From Lentisphaerota bacterium (GTDB lineage: Bacteria > Verrucomicrobiota > Lentisphaeria > Victivallales > Victivallaceae), in the NCBI GenBank assembly GCA_017134815.1, contig CP071032.1, forward strand, positions 1,980,001-2,044,000: DNA of 64,000 nt, written 5' to 3'. Both the position numbers and the translations under genes were made by a program. Below the pieces are notes generated by a model that was not told where the DNA came from, made no database searches, and saw only the letters and a program-made list of their open reading frames with translations. The first letter of the stretch is position 1. Every line of letters starts with the position of its first letter. Below are positions 17,640 to 25,543 of this stretch, piece after piece.

Positions 17640-17844
17640 TTGGTACTCTCCCAGAGGATTTCCAGTTTACGATAAGACGTAAATTGCGACTAGACTTTAA
17701 ATACGTAAAAATGTATTTTAAGCTTGAAAGAAACCATAACACCGAATAATCTTTGCAGCAAAGCTAAATCGATTAGCAATTCTGCTGATTTAATATACAT
17801 TAAACCTGAACTATTACCACAGCTGATTCATCTGGAGGCGAAAA

Positions 17845-18438
17845 ATGACTCAACAACGCATCGCGGAAGTGGTTAGAACCACAAGAGAAACTGATATCAA
17901 AATTAAACTGGGACTTGACGGAACCGGAAAAAGCTCTATTGACACCGGAGTTCCGTTTATGGATCATATGCTGGAACTGTTTTCCAGACACGGCTTTTTT
18001 GACCTTGAAGTAAAAGCTGCAGGTGATATCCATATTGATTATCACCATACCATGGAAGATCTGGGACTGACTCTGGGCAAAGCTCTGGTTGACGCCCTTA
18101 AAGACAAGGCCGGCATCCGCCGTTACGGATCTTGCCTGCTGCCGATGGATGAGGCCCTTGCACAGATTGCACTGGATCTGTCCGGACGCTCCTATATGGT
18201 ATACAATATGGCTCCTCCCGCTCCGATGATTAAGGACCTGGATTGCCGGCTGTTCCATGAATTTTTTCAAGCCCTGGTAAACAGCGCCGGCATGAACCTG
18301 CACATCGATTTACTGCGCGGCGAAGAGGTTCACCACTGCTTCGAGGCCGTTTTCAAGGCCTTTGCCAAAGCTCTCGATCAGGCGGTTACTGTTGACAGCC
18401 GGGTAAAAGGAGTCCTTTCCACCAAGGGAAGCTTGTAA
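17845..18438 (+). CDS. hisB: Imidazoleglycerol-phosphate dehydratase
   Basis: 197 residues, the size of monofunctional HisB. Metal-binding motifs H-H-T-M-E-D-L-G and H-H-C-F-E-A-V-F-K-A-F-A-K-A-L are both intact, as is F-M-D-H-M-L-E-L-F. It dehydrates imidazole glycerol phosphate in histidine synthesis. TGGAGG precedes the ATG. It stands apart from other his genes. Confidence 0.96.
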   Translation: MTQQRIAEVVRTTRETDIKIKLGLDGTGKSSIDTGVPFMDHMLELFSRHGFFDLEVKAAGDIHIDYHHTMEDLGLTLGKALVDALKDKAGIRRYGSCLLPMDEALAQIALDLSGRSYMVYNMAPPAPMIKDLDCRLFHEFFQALVNSAGMNLHIDLLRGEEVHHCFEAVFKAFAKALDQAVTVDSRVKGVLSTKGSL

Positions 18439-18501
18439 ATCAGGAACTGTCCTGAACAGCTTATAATTCAGACAAAAATCTATTTTTTTTTGTTTTTAGA
18501 G

Positions 18502-18529
18502 TTGTTTTTAGTCATTTTTATAGTATGAT
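18502..18529 (+). promoter_or_regulatory. Sigma-70-type promoter of the tRNA-Gly cluster
   Basis: TTGTTT (18502-18507), 16-nt spacer, TATGAT (18524-18529), placed 17 nt before the first tRNA; good fit for a housekeeping promoter. Confidence 0.6.
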
Positions 18530-18546
18530 AGTAACCGCTTTCTCGA

Positions 18547-18622
18547 GCGAGTGTAGCTCAGTTGGTAGAGCATCACGTTGCCAACGTGATTGTCGACGGT
18601 TCAAGTCCGTTCACTCGCTCCA
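18547..18622 (+). tRNA. tRNA-Gly(GCC), copy 1
   Basis: 76 nt including encoded CCA. Acceptor stem GCGAGTG / CACTCGC, D-arm AGCTCAGTTGGTAGAGC, anticodon loop TTGCCAA (anticodon GCC), T-loop TTCAAGT. Confidence 0.97.
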
Positions 18623-18651
18623 TTTTTCTTGAAAGCCGCAGTTTTTGATAC

Positions 18652-18727
18652 GCGAGTGTAGCTCAGTTGGTAGAGCATCACGTTGCCAACGTGATTGTCG
18701 ACGGTTCGAGTCCGTTCACTCGCTCCA
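18652..18727 (+). tRNA. tRNA-Gly(GCC), copy 2
   Basis: Same 76-nt structure as copy 1, with one visible difference: TTCGAGT in the T-loop. CCA is encoded. Confidence 0.97.
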
Positions 18728-18751
18728 TTTTTTACTGCGGAAACCGCTTAA

Positions 18752-18827
18752 GCGAGTGTAGCTCAGTTGGTAGAGCATCACGTTGCCAACGTGATTGTCG
18801 ACGGTTCGAGTCCGTTCACTCGCTCCA
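18752..18827 (+). tRNA. tRNA-Gly(GCC), copy 3
   Basis: Identical to copy 2 across the mature sequence; followed by a T-run (18828-18836) that may help termination. CCA is encoded. Confidence 0.97.
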
Positions 18828-19091
18828 TTTTTTTTTATAGAGCAGCCCCACCTTCTTTTTTCAAAAATTCTATAAAAAAAACAGTTTTCTATGTTTTTTT
18901 ATTTTCCTTTGACAATAAACACTTTCCAGATAATTGTTGCTATAACATATTGGTATAAAACATTTTTACATAAAAAGTACTACAAAAATCGAACTTCTGA
19001 AAATAATTTTATGTCTAATATTTTACAGGTAGGTTGTGATTGCAATGATTTATTCAAAAATTCAATTTCTCATTATCAAGAGGCGGCTGCG

Positions 19092-19646
19092 ATGAGTACA
19101 AAAAGAGTTAAATGTGCCAACTGCGGAAATAGAGTATCTTCAAAATGCAGCAATAATACCGTTATTTGCCCAAAATGCGGCTGGGAATGGTATATCAATA
19201 GTAGAAGAATAACCAGTCTTGATATTAATTACAGCCTGGATCCGCGTAATAAAATGCACTTCTGCAGACCTCAGGACTTCAGCATACTGCTTGTCGCTTT
19301 ACCCGTGATTATAACAATATTCGCCTGGCTTGCAATGCCATTGCTTTTGAACAAGGTTTCGCTTGTCATGTTGATTTACGGTTACATTACCACGACAATT
19401 CTCAGCACAGCTGTTCTGGCCGCAGTTGAGTTAAACCTGGCCAGAGTAAATCAGCCGGAAATATCTTTAACTTCGTCTGTAGCATGGTTGACAGCTTTTA
19501 TTCTGCTCTGGCCTCTGACTTTTCCAATGTACATGTTTCACCGGCGAGTGTACTTGCTGAAAAACAATGTAATTGCGGGGGTTTTCATCTCATTGCTGGT
19601 GACAGTTACGGCTGCTTCCTTCTGGCTGAAAAGCATTGTCTTTTGA
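19092..19646 (+). CDS. Zinc-ribbon membrane protein (tandem paralogue 1)
   Basis: 184 residues from the ATG at 19092, which has GAGG upstream; the open frame extends to 18891 but without support. The N-terminus has a zinc ribbon (C-A-N-C-G near 9-13, C-P-K-C-G near 33-37), then M-H-F-C-R-P-Q-D-F and four membrane helices with a conserved P-L-T-F-P-M-Y-M-F-H-R-R motif. The membrane part is paralogous to the next gene. Function unknown. Confidence 0.7.
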   Translation: MSTKRVKCANCGNRVSSKCSNNTVICPKCGWEWYINSRRITSLDINYSLDPRNKMHFCRPQDFSILLVALPVIITIFAWLAMPLLLNKVSLVMLIYGYITTTILSTAVLAAVELNLARVNQPEISLTSSVAWLTAFILLWPLTFPMYMFHRRVYLLKNNVIAGVFISLLVTVTAASFWLKSIVF

Positions 19647-19818
19647 AAACTTTTACAGCTGCAGTCTCGGTTCAGGCCGATTTTGGCAGCATAAAAATTA
19701 TTTGCTGTTCGAATATTAATAATTTGTTAATATTTAGTTAATTGATCACAGAACAATAAATCCTTTCTTTTTGTCTATATGTTAATTGAGACCGAAGGGA
19801 TTCAGACGGTACTTGAAG

Positions 19819-20397
19819 ATGAGAGCAGAATCGACTGAAAAAAAGTCAAATTGCGTAGACCCCAGTCATGTTCTGCATTTTAATGTGTTTAATCATAATG
19901 AAACTCACCCCCGAAATGAAGTGAGCCTGTTAACTGAAGAGAAGAAAGAAATGCGTAAATTGCACGATAATATAAATGGAGTATTTCTAACGGATCATGG
20001 GTGCGATATGCACTTCAGCCGTACCAGAGATCTCAGTTTTCTACTGGTAGTACTTCCAGTAATGGCAACCTTACTGATCTGGTTTACACTGCCGCTTTTA
20101 CCTGAAGCTTCAATTTCGTTATTCATGGTTTCCTTCTATGTCGGCATAACCCTTCTCGGCACTGCAATCGCCGCCGCAGTTGAAGTTAATATGGCACGTT
20201 CACTGCATCCTAACATATCGGGCAGTTTACCGCTGGCCTGGCTGATCGCTTTTATTCTGCTGTGGCCCGTCACTTTTCCGATCTATATGTTTCATCGTCG
20301 CAAATATCTGCATAAAAACATGGTCGCGGGGGGTACCTTGATTTCACTGGCACTGACCGCGACCGTTATTTTTTTCCTGTTCGAAAAAGCTCTCTAA
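19819..20397 (+). CDS. Membrane protein (tandem paralogue 2, no zinc ribbon)
   Basis: About 192 residues from the ATG at 19819; a TTG at 19786 is an alternative start and the choice is uncertain. The membrane domain repeats the previous protein: M-H-F-S-R-T-R-D-L, a four-helix body with A-A-A-V-E-V-N-M-A-R, L-A-W-L-I-A-F-I-L-L-W-P, F-P-I-Y-M-F-H-R-R-K-Y. The N-terminal 60 residues are unlike the paralogue and lack cysteine pairs. It ends 8 nt from the convergent rpe gene. Confidence 0.7.
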   Translation: MRAESTEKKSNCVDPSHVLHFNVFNHNETHPRNEVSLLTEEKKEMRKLHDNINGVFLTDHGCDMHFSRTRDLSFLLVVLPVMATLLIWFTLPLLPEASISLFMVSFYVGITLLGTAIAAAVEVNMARSLHPNISGSLPLAWLIAFILLWPVTFPIYMFHRRKYLHKNMVAGGTLISLALTATVIFFLFEKAL

Positions 20398-20405
20398 ATC
20401 ATTTT

Positions 20406-21101
20406 TTACGAAAGATACCTGGAAGCTGAATGCAGTTCTGAAATCGCTTTTAAAGCACCTGCCGGATTTCTGAATACACTGGTCCCAGCCACCATCATGT
20501 TAGCGCCGGCCTTTGCTGCAGTTTCAACCGTATCTGAAGCTATGCCCCCGTCAACCTCAATATGAACTTTAAGTCCACGCCGTTTAATTTCATCGCGTAT
20601 TGCCTTCACCTTCGGCATCATATCCTGCATGAAACTCTGGCCGCCAAAACCAGGCTCTACTGTCATCACCAGTACAAGTTCAATTCGATCCAGATAGGGA
20701 AAAACTTCTTCTGCAGGAGTTCCAGGCTTCAATGAAATTCCAGCTGTAGCGCCCTGCTTCTTAATCTCATCAATCACAGCCTGCGGGTCGCAGTCAGCCT
20801 CTACATGAAAAGTAATGTGATCAGCACCTGCCCCAATAAAAATCGGGACATAAGTAAGGGGGTCGGTAATCATCAAATGAGTGTCGAAAATCAAATCACT
20901 TTGCTGACGTATAGCCTTGATTAATGGCGGTCCCATTGTTAAGTTCGGCACAAAGTGCCCGTCCATCACATCCAGATGCAGCAAATCGGCACCCGCATCG
21001 GTAACCCGCTTTATATCTGCATTCAGGGCTCCGAAATCCGCTGCAAGGATTGAGGGCGATACGGTAATTTTATCTAACGGTAATTTTCTGATATCTCTCA
21101 T
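20406..21101 (-). CDS. rpe: Ribulose-phosphate 3-epimerase
   Basis: 231 residues, a typical Rpe. Motifs: S-P-S-I-L-A-A-D-F, H-L-D-V-M-D-G-H-F-V-P-N-L-T-M-G, the T-V-E-P-G-F-G-G-Q-S-F-M phosphate loop, and V-D-G-G-I. It interconverts ribulose-5-P and xylulose-5-P in the pentose phosphate pathway. It follows the acyltransferase by 46 nt on the same strand, so the two may be cotranscribed without obvious metabolic link. Confidence 0.96.
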   Translation of the reverse strand: MRDIRKLPLDKITVSPSILAADFGALNADIKRVTDAGADLLHLDVMDGHFVPNLTMGPPLIKAIRQQSDLIFDTHLMITDPLTYVPIFIGAGADHITFHVEADCDPQAVIDEIKKQGATAGISLKPGTPAEEVFPYLDRIELVLVMTVEPGFGGQSFMQDMMPKVKAIRDEIKRRGLKVHIEVDGGIASDTVETAAKAGANMMVAGTSVFRNPAGALKAISELHSASRYLS

Positions 21102-21147
21102 TGATTATTCCTGATCGTTTTTTATTTTCGAATAAGTTTAATATCTT

Positions 21148-22092
21148 TTAAGTCTGGCGGGCAGATTTTCTATTTATATTGAGCCACCTGCGATGTGACC
21201 AGAGCCACTGCTCAGGCTGTTGCTGAATCAACCGCTCCAGTGAGCTGGTGTAAAGCTGGGTAACAGCCTTGATGTCCGCCTCCTTATTGCCGGTAGGGGT
21301 ATAACTGATCGGACGGTCTAGAACATACTCGAAGTTGAAGTTATTGTCAACCCGCCGAGTTACCGAAACCAGAATTGGAATTCCGGTCTTGAGGTGCAAC
21401 AAAGCCGGGGAAAAATGAGTCCTGCACGGCTGCCCGAAAAATAGTGATTCAACGCCCTCGCCGCTGCTGGCGTGCTGATCCGCAAGAATCGCAATACTTT
21501 TGCCCTGTTTAAGACTTTTCAGGAGAACCCTTATGCTGCCGTTTTTATCAACGCTCTGATGCCCTTCAGCCTGACGCAGTTTCTGCACCAGCTTTGACAG
21601 AAAAGGATTCTGAAAAGGGCGCATGACTGATATTATATCATGCTTGTATCTTTTGTGATAAAAAATACCGGCAAGTTCCCAGTTCCCGTAGTGAGCTGAC
21701 ACTAAGATCAATGGCTTTTTCAAGGCCTCATCAATTTCATCCTGAAACTCAGGATGCAGAGCACTGGCGCTGATTCTTTCAGAAATGCTGCCCAGTGGGA
21801 CAATCTGGTCGAATTTACACAGTTCAACAACCAGCATACTGAATTGCTGATACGATCTGAGTGCTATTGCTTCAGCTTGTTCCGAATCTTCAGTTATACC
21901 GGCGTGAAGCAGATGCTGGACTGCTCTTCTGCGGTGTTTGCAGTCAAACCTGAAAGCCAGCCCGGCAATACAGTTTGACAGGTTTATTGCTGATTTTAAT
22001 GGCAGGCTTCTGAATGTTAAATATAAAACATGCAGAGGTAAATATTCAAGCACAGCTGCCGCCAGGCCTTTTTTACGCTTTCTCTTCCCCAT
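21148..22092 (-). CDS. LpxL/HtrB-like lipid A acyltransferase
   Basis: 314 residues, one N-terminal hydrophobic segment, and the family's catalytic H-x4-E as S-A-H-Y-G-N-W-E-L near residue 132. Later motifs A-D-Q-H-A and F-F-G-Q-P-C-x-T-H-F-S-P-A match, and W-S-H-R-R-W sits near the end. Members add a secondary acyl chain to Kdo2-lipid IVA at the inner membrane. Which acyl chain cannot be told. Consistent with the arn genes, it shows the organism makes lipid A. Confidence 0.88.
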   Translation of the reverse strand: MGKRKRKKGLAAAVLEYLPLHVLYLTFRSLPLKSAINLSNCIAGLAFRFDCKHRRRAVQHLLHAGITEDSEQAEAIALRSYQQFSMLVVELCKFDQIVPLGSISERISASALHPEFQDEIDEALKKPLILVSAHYGNWELAGIFYHKRYKHDIISVMRPFQNPFLSKLVQKLRQAEGHQSVDKNGSIRVLLKSLKQGKSIAILADQHASSGEGVESLFFGQPCRTHFSPALLHLKTGIPILVSVTRRVDNNFNFEYVLDRPISYTPTGNKEADIKAVTQLYTSSLERLIQQQPEQWLWSHRRWLNINRKSARQT

Positions 22093-22202
22093 GAATAAGT
22101 AAATTCCTCTCTCGAAAACTCCTCCTGAAACATGTCGTCAAGCCTTTAACCTGAAGTTAATAATGTTAAAGGCCCTGAAAACTGTATAGTGCAGTTAAAT
22201 TG

Positions 22203-23048
22203 TTATCTGGAAATTGAAGCAGGCAGATACCCGATCTGCTGCATAAGCTCCCTGACCCTGGATGTCCCGAGCATCCCGGCGATGGCATAAGCAGTTTTTC
22301 CAGACTTCTCATTTAAACATACATAGTAACTGACGCTTGGACGGTATTTACCGCTCATAATATTTTTGATTGTCGGTTCCACTCCGTCAACTTTTAGCAG
22401 TTTCACCTGGACTCCAGGCGAAATAAAGCCGCAGAAACCGAGCATGTGCTTAGAAGCGGTTGTCAGTATCACCAGCTCCGAAGCCTTTTCAAGTTTGTAA
22501 TACTTGGCTTTGATTTTCCTGTTTTTCAGCACTACCTGGTTAAGAGCCCTGAACCCCGGACAATTGTCATGAGTGCCCGCCAGGTGAATCATATACCCCT
22601 GTTTGGTAAAAGGTTCCCAGGAAAGAATATCCTCGTTAAATATCTTTTGCAGGTCGGAAATAGAGATATTGTCCAGCGGGTTATCAGTTTTAACTACAAA
22701 CAGTACCGGATCAATCGCATAACGAAAACACCTGATGCCCTCTTTCTGTCGCTGGCTCCTGGAAGGCAGGCGATCAGTAACAACGATTTGGACTTTACCG
22801 GCCTTGAGGGCTGCAAAAGCCGCTGCAAAAGGCATCGGGTTTATAGAGACGTTCAGCTTCGGGTTGGAAGTAGCAACCGTGAATGCAACCCGCCTGAAAG
22901 CTTTTTCATTGCCGACAACATCAGCAATGTTCACATTGCCTTTGGCAACTCTAAGCGCACGATCATAACCTACGGCGGCACTTAGATTCATTGCCGCATT
23001 AATAACTGCCACCAGCAGAAGGGATTTTAATAAATGCAAAATTCTCAT
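22203..23048 (-). CDS. PstS-like periplasmic binding protein
   Basis: 281 residues with a signal peptide (to about A-A-V-G, residue 25). The body resembles phosphate-type substrate-binding proteins: D-P-V-L-F-V-V, the S-I-S-D-L-Q-K-I-F-N segment, W-x-P-F, and the late G-F-C-G-F-I. It is shorter and lacks PstC/A/B neighbours. The ligand is unknown; orphan PstS-like proteins may bind phosphate or act in signalling. Confidence 0.7.
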   Translation of the reverse strand: MRILHLLKSLLLVAVINAAMNLSAAVGYDRALRVAKGNVNIADVVGNEKAFRRVAFTVATSNPKLNVSINPMPFAAAFAALKAGKVQIVVTDRLPSRSQRQKEGIRCFRYAIDPVLFVVKTDNPLDNISISDLQKIFNEDILSWEPFTKQGYMIHLAGTHDNCPGFRALNQVVLKNRKIKAKYYKLEKASELVILTTASKHMLGFCGFISPGVQVKLLKVDGVEPTIKNIMSGKYRPSVSYYVCLNEKSGKTAYAIAGMLGTSRVRELMQQIGYLPASISR

Positions 23049-23360
23049 TCCTGTTCAATAAGTTGTATTGTTTTAAAGCCGATTGAACCTTGTTTACTAT
23101 ATTTTTTAGTAGCGTTGATTTCAAGCCTTATCTTTCAGCGAAATTAAATATTTTTCTTAATTGCAATAAACCTTTGCCAAATTGCAAACAAAATGCTATA
23201 TTATGTTTTCTATTATAAATAGATACACAGTCTTGGCAACATAAGCAAATGAAGCTTTGAGTGGGCTGGAAACAGAGAGAAGCGCCAGACTGGATAAATA
23301 TTTGGTATGGATTTGAAAATGCAGAGTACTGACCGGCTCTGCGGTATGGAGGTTGTTTGA
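23049..23360. other. Divergent promoter region
   Basis: 312 bp between the PstS-like gene and the Fe-S operon. It contains the promoter at 23174-23202 and about 150 nt of leader before the first Fe-S gene; no gene was seen in it. Confidence 0.6.
23174..23202 (+). promoter_or_regulatory. Sigma-70-type promoter of the Fe-S operon
   Basis: TTGCCA, 17-nt spacer, TATATT. Places a start near 23209 and a roughly 150-nt untranslated leader. Confidence 0.6.
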
Positions 23361-23813
23361 ATGCAAGAACATTATGATTATCTGAAAAAGATAGACAAAG
23401 ACCCGAGTAACCTGATAAAAGGGTTGCAGGCGGTCCAGGCGTCGGAAGGCTACGTCTCCGATGAGAGCATAAAGGCAGTGGCTGCTTATTTCAGCCTGCC
23501 AATAGTTGAGGTTGAAGGGGTGCTGAGTTTTTATGCGCAGTTTAAACGTAATAAGCCCGGTAAATTCCATATTTGTGTTTGTGACGGCACCGCCTGTCAT
23601 ATAAAGGGAAGCACTCTGATACTGGACTGGATTTCCACTGAACTTGGAATTAATGACGGCGAAACTGACGAAAAAGGCCTGTTTTCTCTTGAGACCGTAG
23701 CTTGTCTGGGCTGTTGCAGCCTGGCACCCGTTCTGAGTATAAACGGCAAAGTTTACGGCAACCTTGACCGCAAGGGAACTGTAAAAATTCTTCGGGAGTA
23801 CAGGGCAAAATGA
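23361..23813 (+). CDS. NuoE-like [2Fe-2S] subunit
   Basis: 150 residues, GGAGG 9 nt before ATG. Thioredoxin-like ferredoxin of the NuoE/HydC family: helical N-terminus with Q-A-S-E-G-Y-V, then cluster ligands in C-D-G-T-A-C-H and A-C-L-G-C-C-S-L-A-P-V. It transfers electrons to or from the NuoF-like subunit encoded next, whose start overlaps this stop (ATGA). Confidence 0.92.
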   Translation: MQEHYDYLKKIDKDPSNLIKGLQAVQASEGYVSDESIKAVAAYFSLPIVEVEGVLSFYAQFKRNKPGKFHICVCDGTACHIKGSTLILDWISTELGINDGETDEKGLFSLETVACLGCCSLAPVLSINGKVYGNLDRKGTVKILREYRAK

Positions 23814-25543
23814 ATATAAGCGATAAAATTACCAGAATTCGTGTCGGAACTGCCTCCTGCGGCATTGCTGCCGGAGCTGATGAAGTTCTCGAACTGATCA
23901 AAAAAAATGCCGGAAATATCCCTGTAGAAGAAGTCGGCTGTATTGGTCATTGCTATGCCGAACCACTGGTTGATATAGAAACTGTTGACGGCGTGGTTAG
24001 TTTTTCTCATGTACCCGCCACGGAAAAAGGCGTAGCCAATCTGCTTTCTCTGAGTTCTGAAGGGCGTTTTTCAGTTCCTGAAGGACGCAAGGCCAAGGAG
24101 CTCCACAAGGTAATCCGTCTGGCCGGCAGAATCTGCCCGACCTCCTATGATGAATACGTTGCAAACGGCGGCTATGAAGGGCTTTGTAATGCTCTTGCCA
24201 TGCAGCCTGATGAAGTGGTTGGTGAAGTAAAAAAATCAGGACTGCGGGGTCGCGGCGGTGGCGGATTTCCTACTGGCATGAAGTGGGGTTTTCTGGCAGC
24301 GAAAAAAGCAGAGCAGAAAATTCTCATCTGCAACGCCGACGAAGGTGACCCGGGTGCGTTTATGGACCGGTCACTAATGGAAAGTGTCCCGCATCAGGTG
24401 CTTGAAGGCATGTTGATTGCAGCTTACGCTACTGGCGCGACTAAAATATTTATTTACTGCAGAGCAGAGTACCCGCTGGCTATTAAGCACTTGCAGATAG
24501 CAATCGAGCAGATTTATGCCAGAAAGCTCAATGACCTTAACGGCCGCAGCCTGGAAATTATTGTCAAGGAAGGGGCCGGTGCCTTCGTCTGCGGAGAGGA
24601 AACCGCGCTGATTCACTCTCTGGAAGGCAAACGTGGCACTCCCCGCTTCCGTCCCCCTTTCCCGACCGACAGCGGCTGGAAAGAGTGGCCAACAATGATC
24701 AACAATGTCGAGACATTCGGCAATGTCCCGCTAATAATTGCTGAAGGTGGCGAAAAATATGCCGAAACCGGTACCGAAGGCAGTAAAGGAACCAAACTTT
24801 TTGCGCTGGCTGGCGACCTGAAATATCCGGGGCTGGTGGAGGTTCCGATGGGAACGACACTGGCTGAAATTGTATTTGAAATCGGTGGTGCGGACCCTGA
24901 AAATGTCAAAGCCGTACAAACCGGCGGCCCTTCAGGCGGCTGTATTCCGGTAGAACTTTTTGATACCCCGGTTGATTATGATTCACTGCGTTCACTGGGC
25001 GCGATTATGGGGTCCGGGGGCATGATTGTAATTGGAAAAAACCGCTGCATGGTTGAAACTGCCCGTTATTTTCTTGATTTCACCCATCGTGAATCCTGCG
25101 GCAAGTGTACTTTCTGCCGAATCGGTACCAAGCGCATGTTTGAAACCCTTGAGCGCATTGTCGGCGGCAATGGTGTTCCTGAGGACCTGGACTTTCTTGA
25201 GGACATGGGAAATAAAATTCGCAAGGGCTCTCTATGCGGTCTTGGACAGACAGCACCAAATCCGGTCCTTGCCACACTGCGGTATTTTCGCAATGAATAC
25301 GAAGCACATGTATTGAAGCATCAGTGTGAGGCGTTGATCTGTAATGCTCTGGTGGATGTAAAGCTTGAACAGTCAAACTGCATTAAGTGTAAACTCTGCA
25401 TCAAGAACTGTCCAGTAGACGCGGTCAGCGACGATTTTATAATTGACAACAACAAGTGCACCCGCTGCAACACTTGTATCGAAGTTTGTCCCAAAAACAC
25501 TATTTTCCGGGTAAAAAAAGGCGAGGGCTTCTACAGTGAGTAA
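23810..25543 (+). CDS. NuoF-like flavin/Fe-S subunit with N- and C-terminal ferredoxin domains
   Basis: 577 residues. N-terminal thioredoxin-like [2Fe-2S] domain (C-G near 17, then C-I-G-H-C-Y-A-E-P), FMN/NADH core with G-L-R-G-R-G-G-G-G-F-P-T-G, N-A-D-E-G-D-P-G-A-F and E-E-T-A-L-I-x-S-L-E-G, a [4Fe-4S] site E-S-C-G-K-C-T-F-C-R-x-G, and a C-terminal 2x[4Fe-4S] ferredoxin (C-I-K-C-K-L-C-I-K-N-C-P and C-T-R-C-N-T-C-I-E-V-C-P). This is the arrangement of HydB/HndC and of bifurcating NfnB-type subunits, which handle NAD(H) and ferredoxin. It overlaps the next gene by 8 nt. Confidence 0.92.
   Translation: MNISDKITRIRVGTASCGIAAGADEVLELIKKNAGNIPVEEVGCIGHCYAEPLVDIETVDGVVSFSHVPATEKGVANLLSLSSEGRFSVPEGRKAKELHKVIRLAGRICPTSYDEYVANGGYEGLCNALAMQPDEVVGEVKKSGLRGRGGGGFPTGMKWGFLAAKKAEQKILICNADEGDPGAFMDRSLMESVPHQVLEGMLIAAYATGATKIFIYCRAEYPLAIKHLQIAIEQIYARKLNDLNGRSLEIIVKEGAGAFVCGEETALIHSLEGKRGTPRFRPPFPTDSGWKEWPTMINNVETFGNVPLIIAEGGEKYAETGTEGSKGTKLFALAGDLKYPGLVEVPMGTTLAEIVFEIGGADPENVKAVQTGGPSGGCIPVELFDTPVDYDSLRSLGAIMGSGGMIVIGKNRCMVETARYFLDFTHRESCGKCTFCRIGTKRMFETLERIVGGNGVPEDLDFLEDMGNKIRKGSLCGLGQTAPNPVLATLRYFRNEYEAHVLKHQCEALICNALVDVKLEQSNCIKCKLCIKNCPVDAVSDDFIIDNNKCTRCNTCIEVCPKNTIFRVKKGEGFYSE

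Noticed and set aside
18547-18827. tRNA cluster as an integration (attachment) site
   Set aside because: No integrase gene or duplicated 3' tRNA end is seen; the copies are complete tRNA genes.
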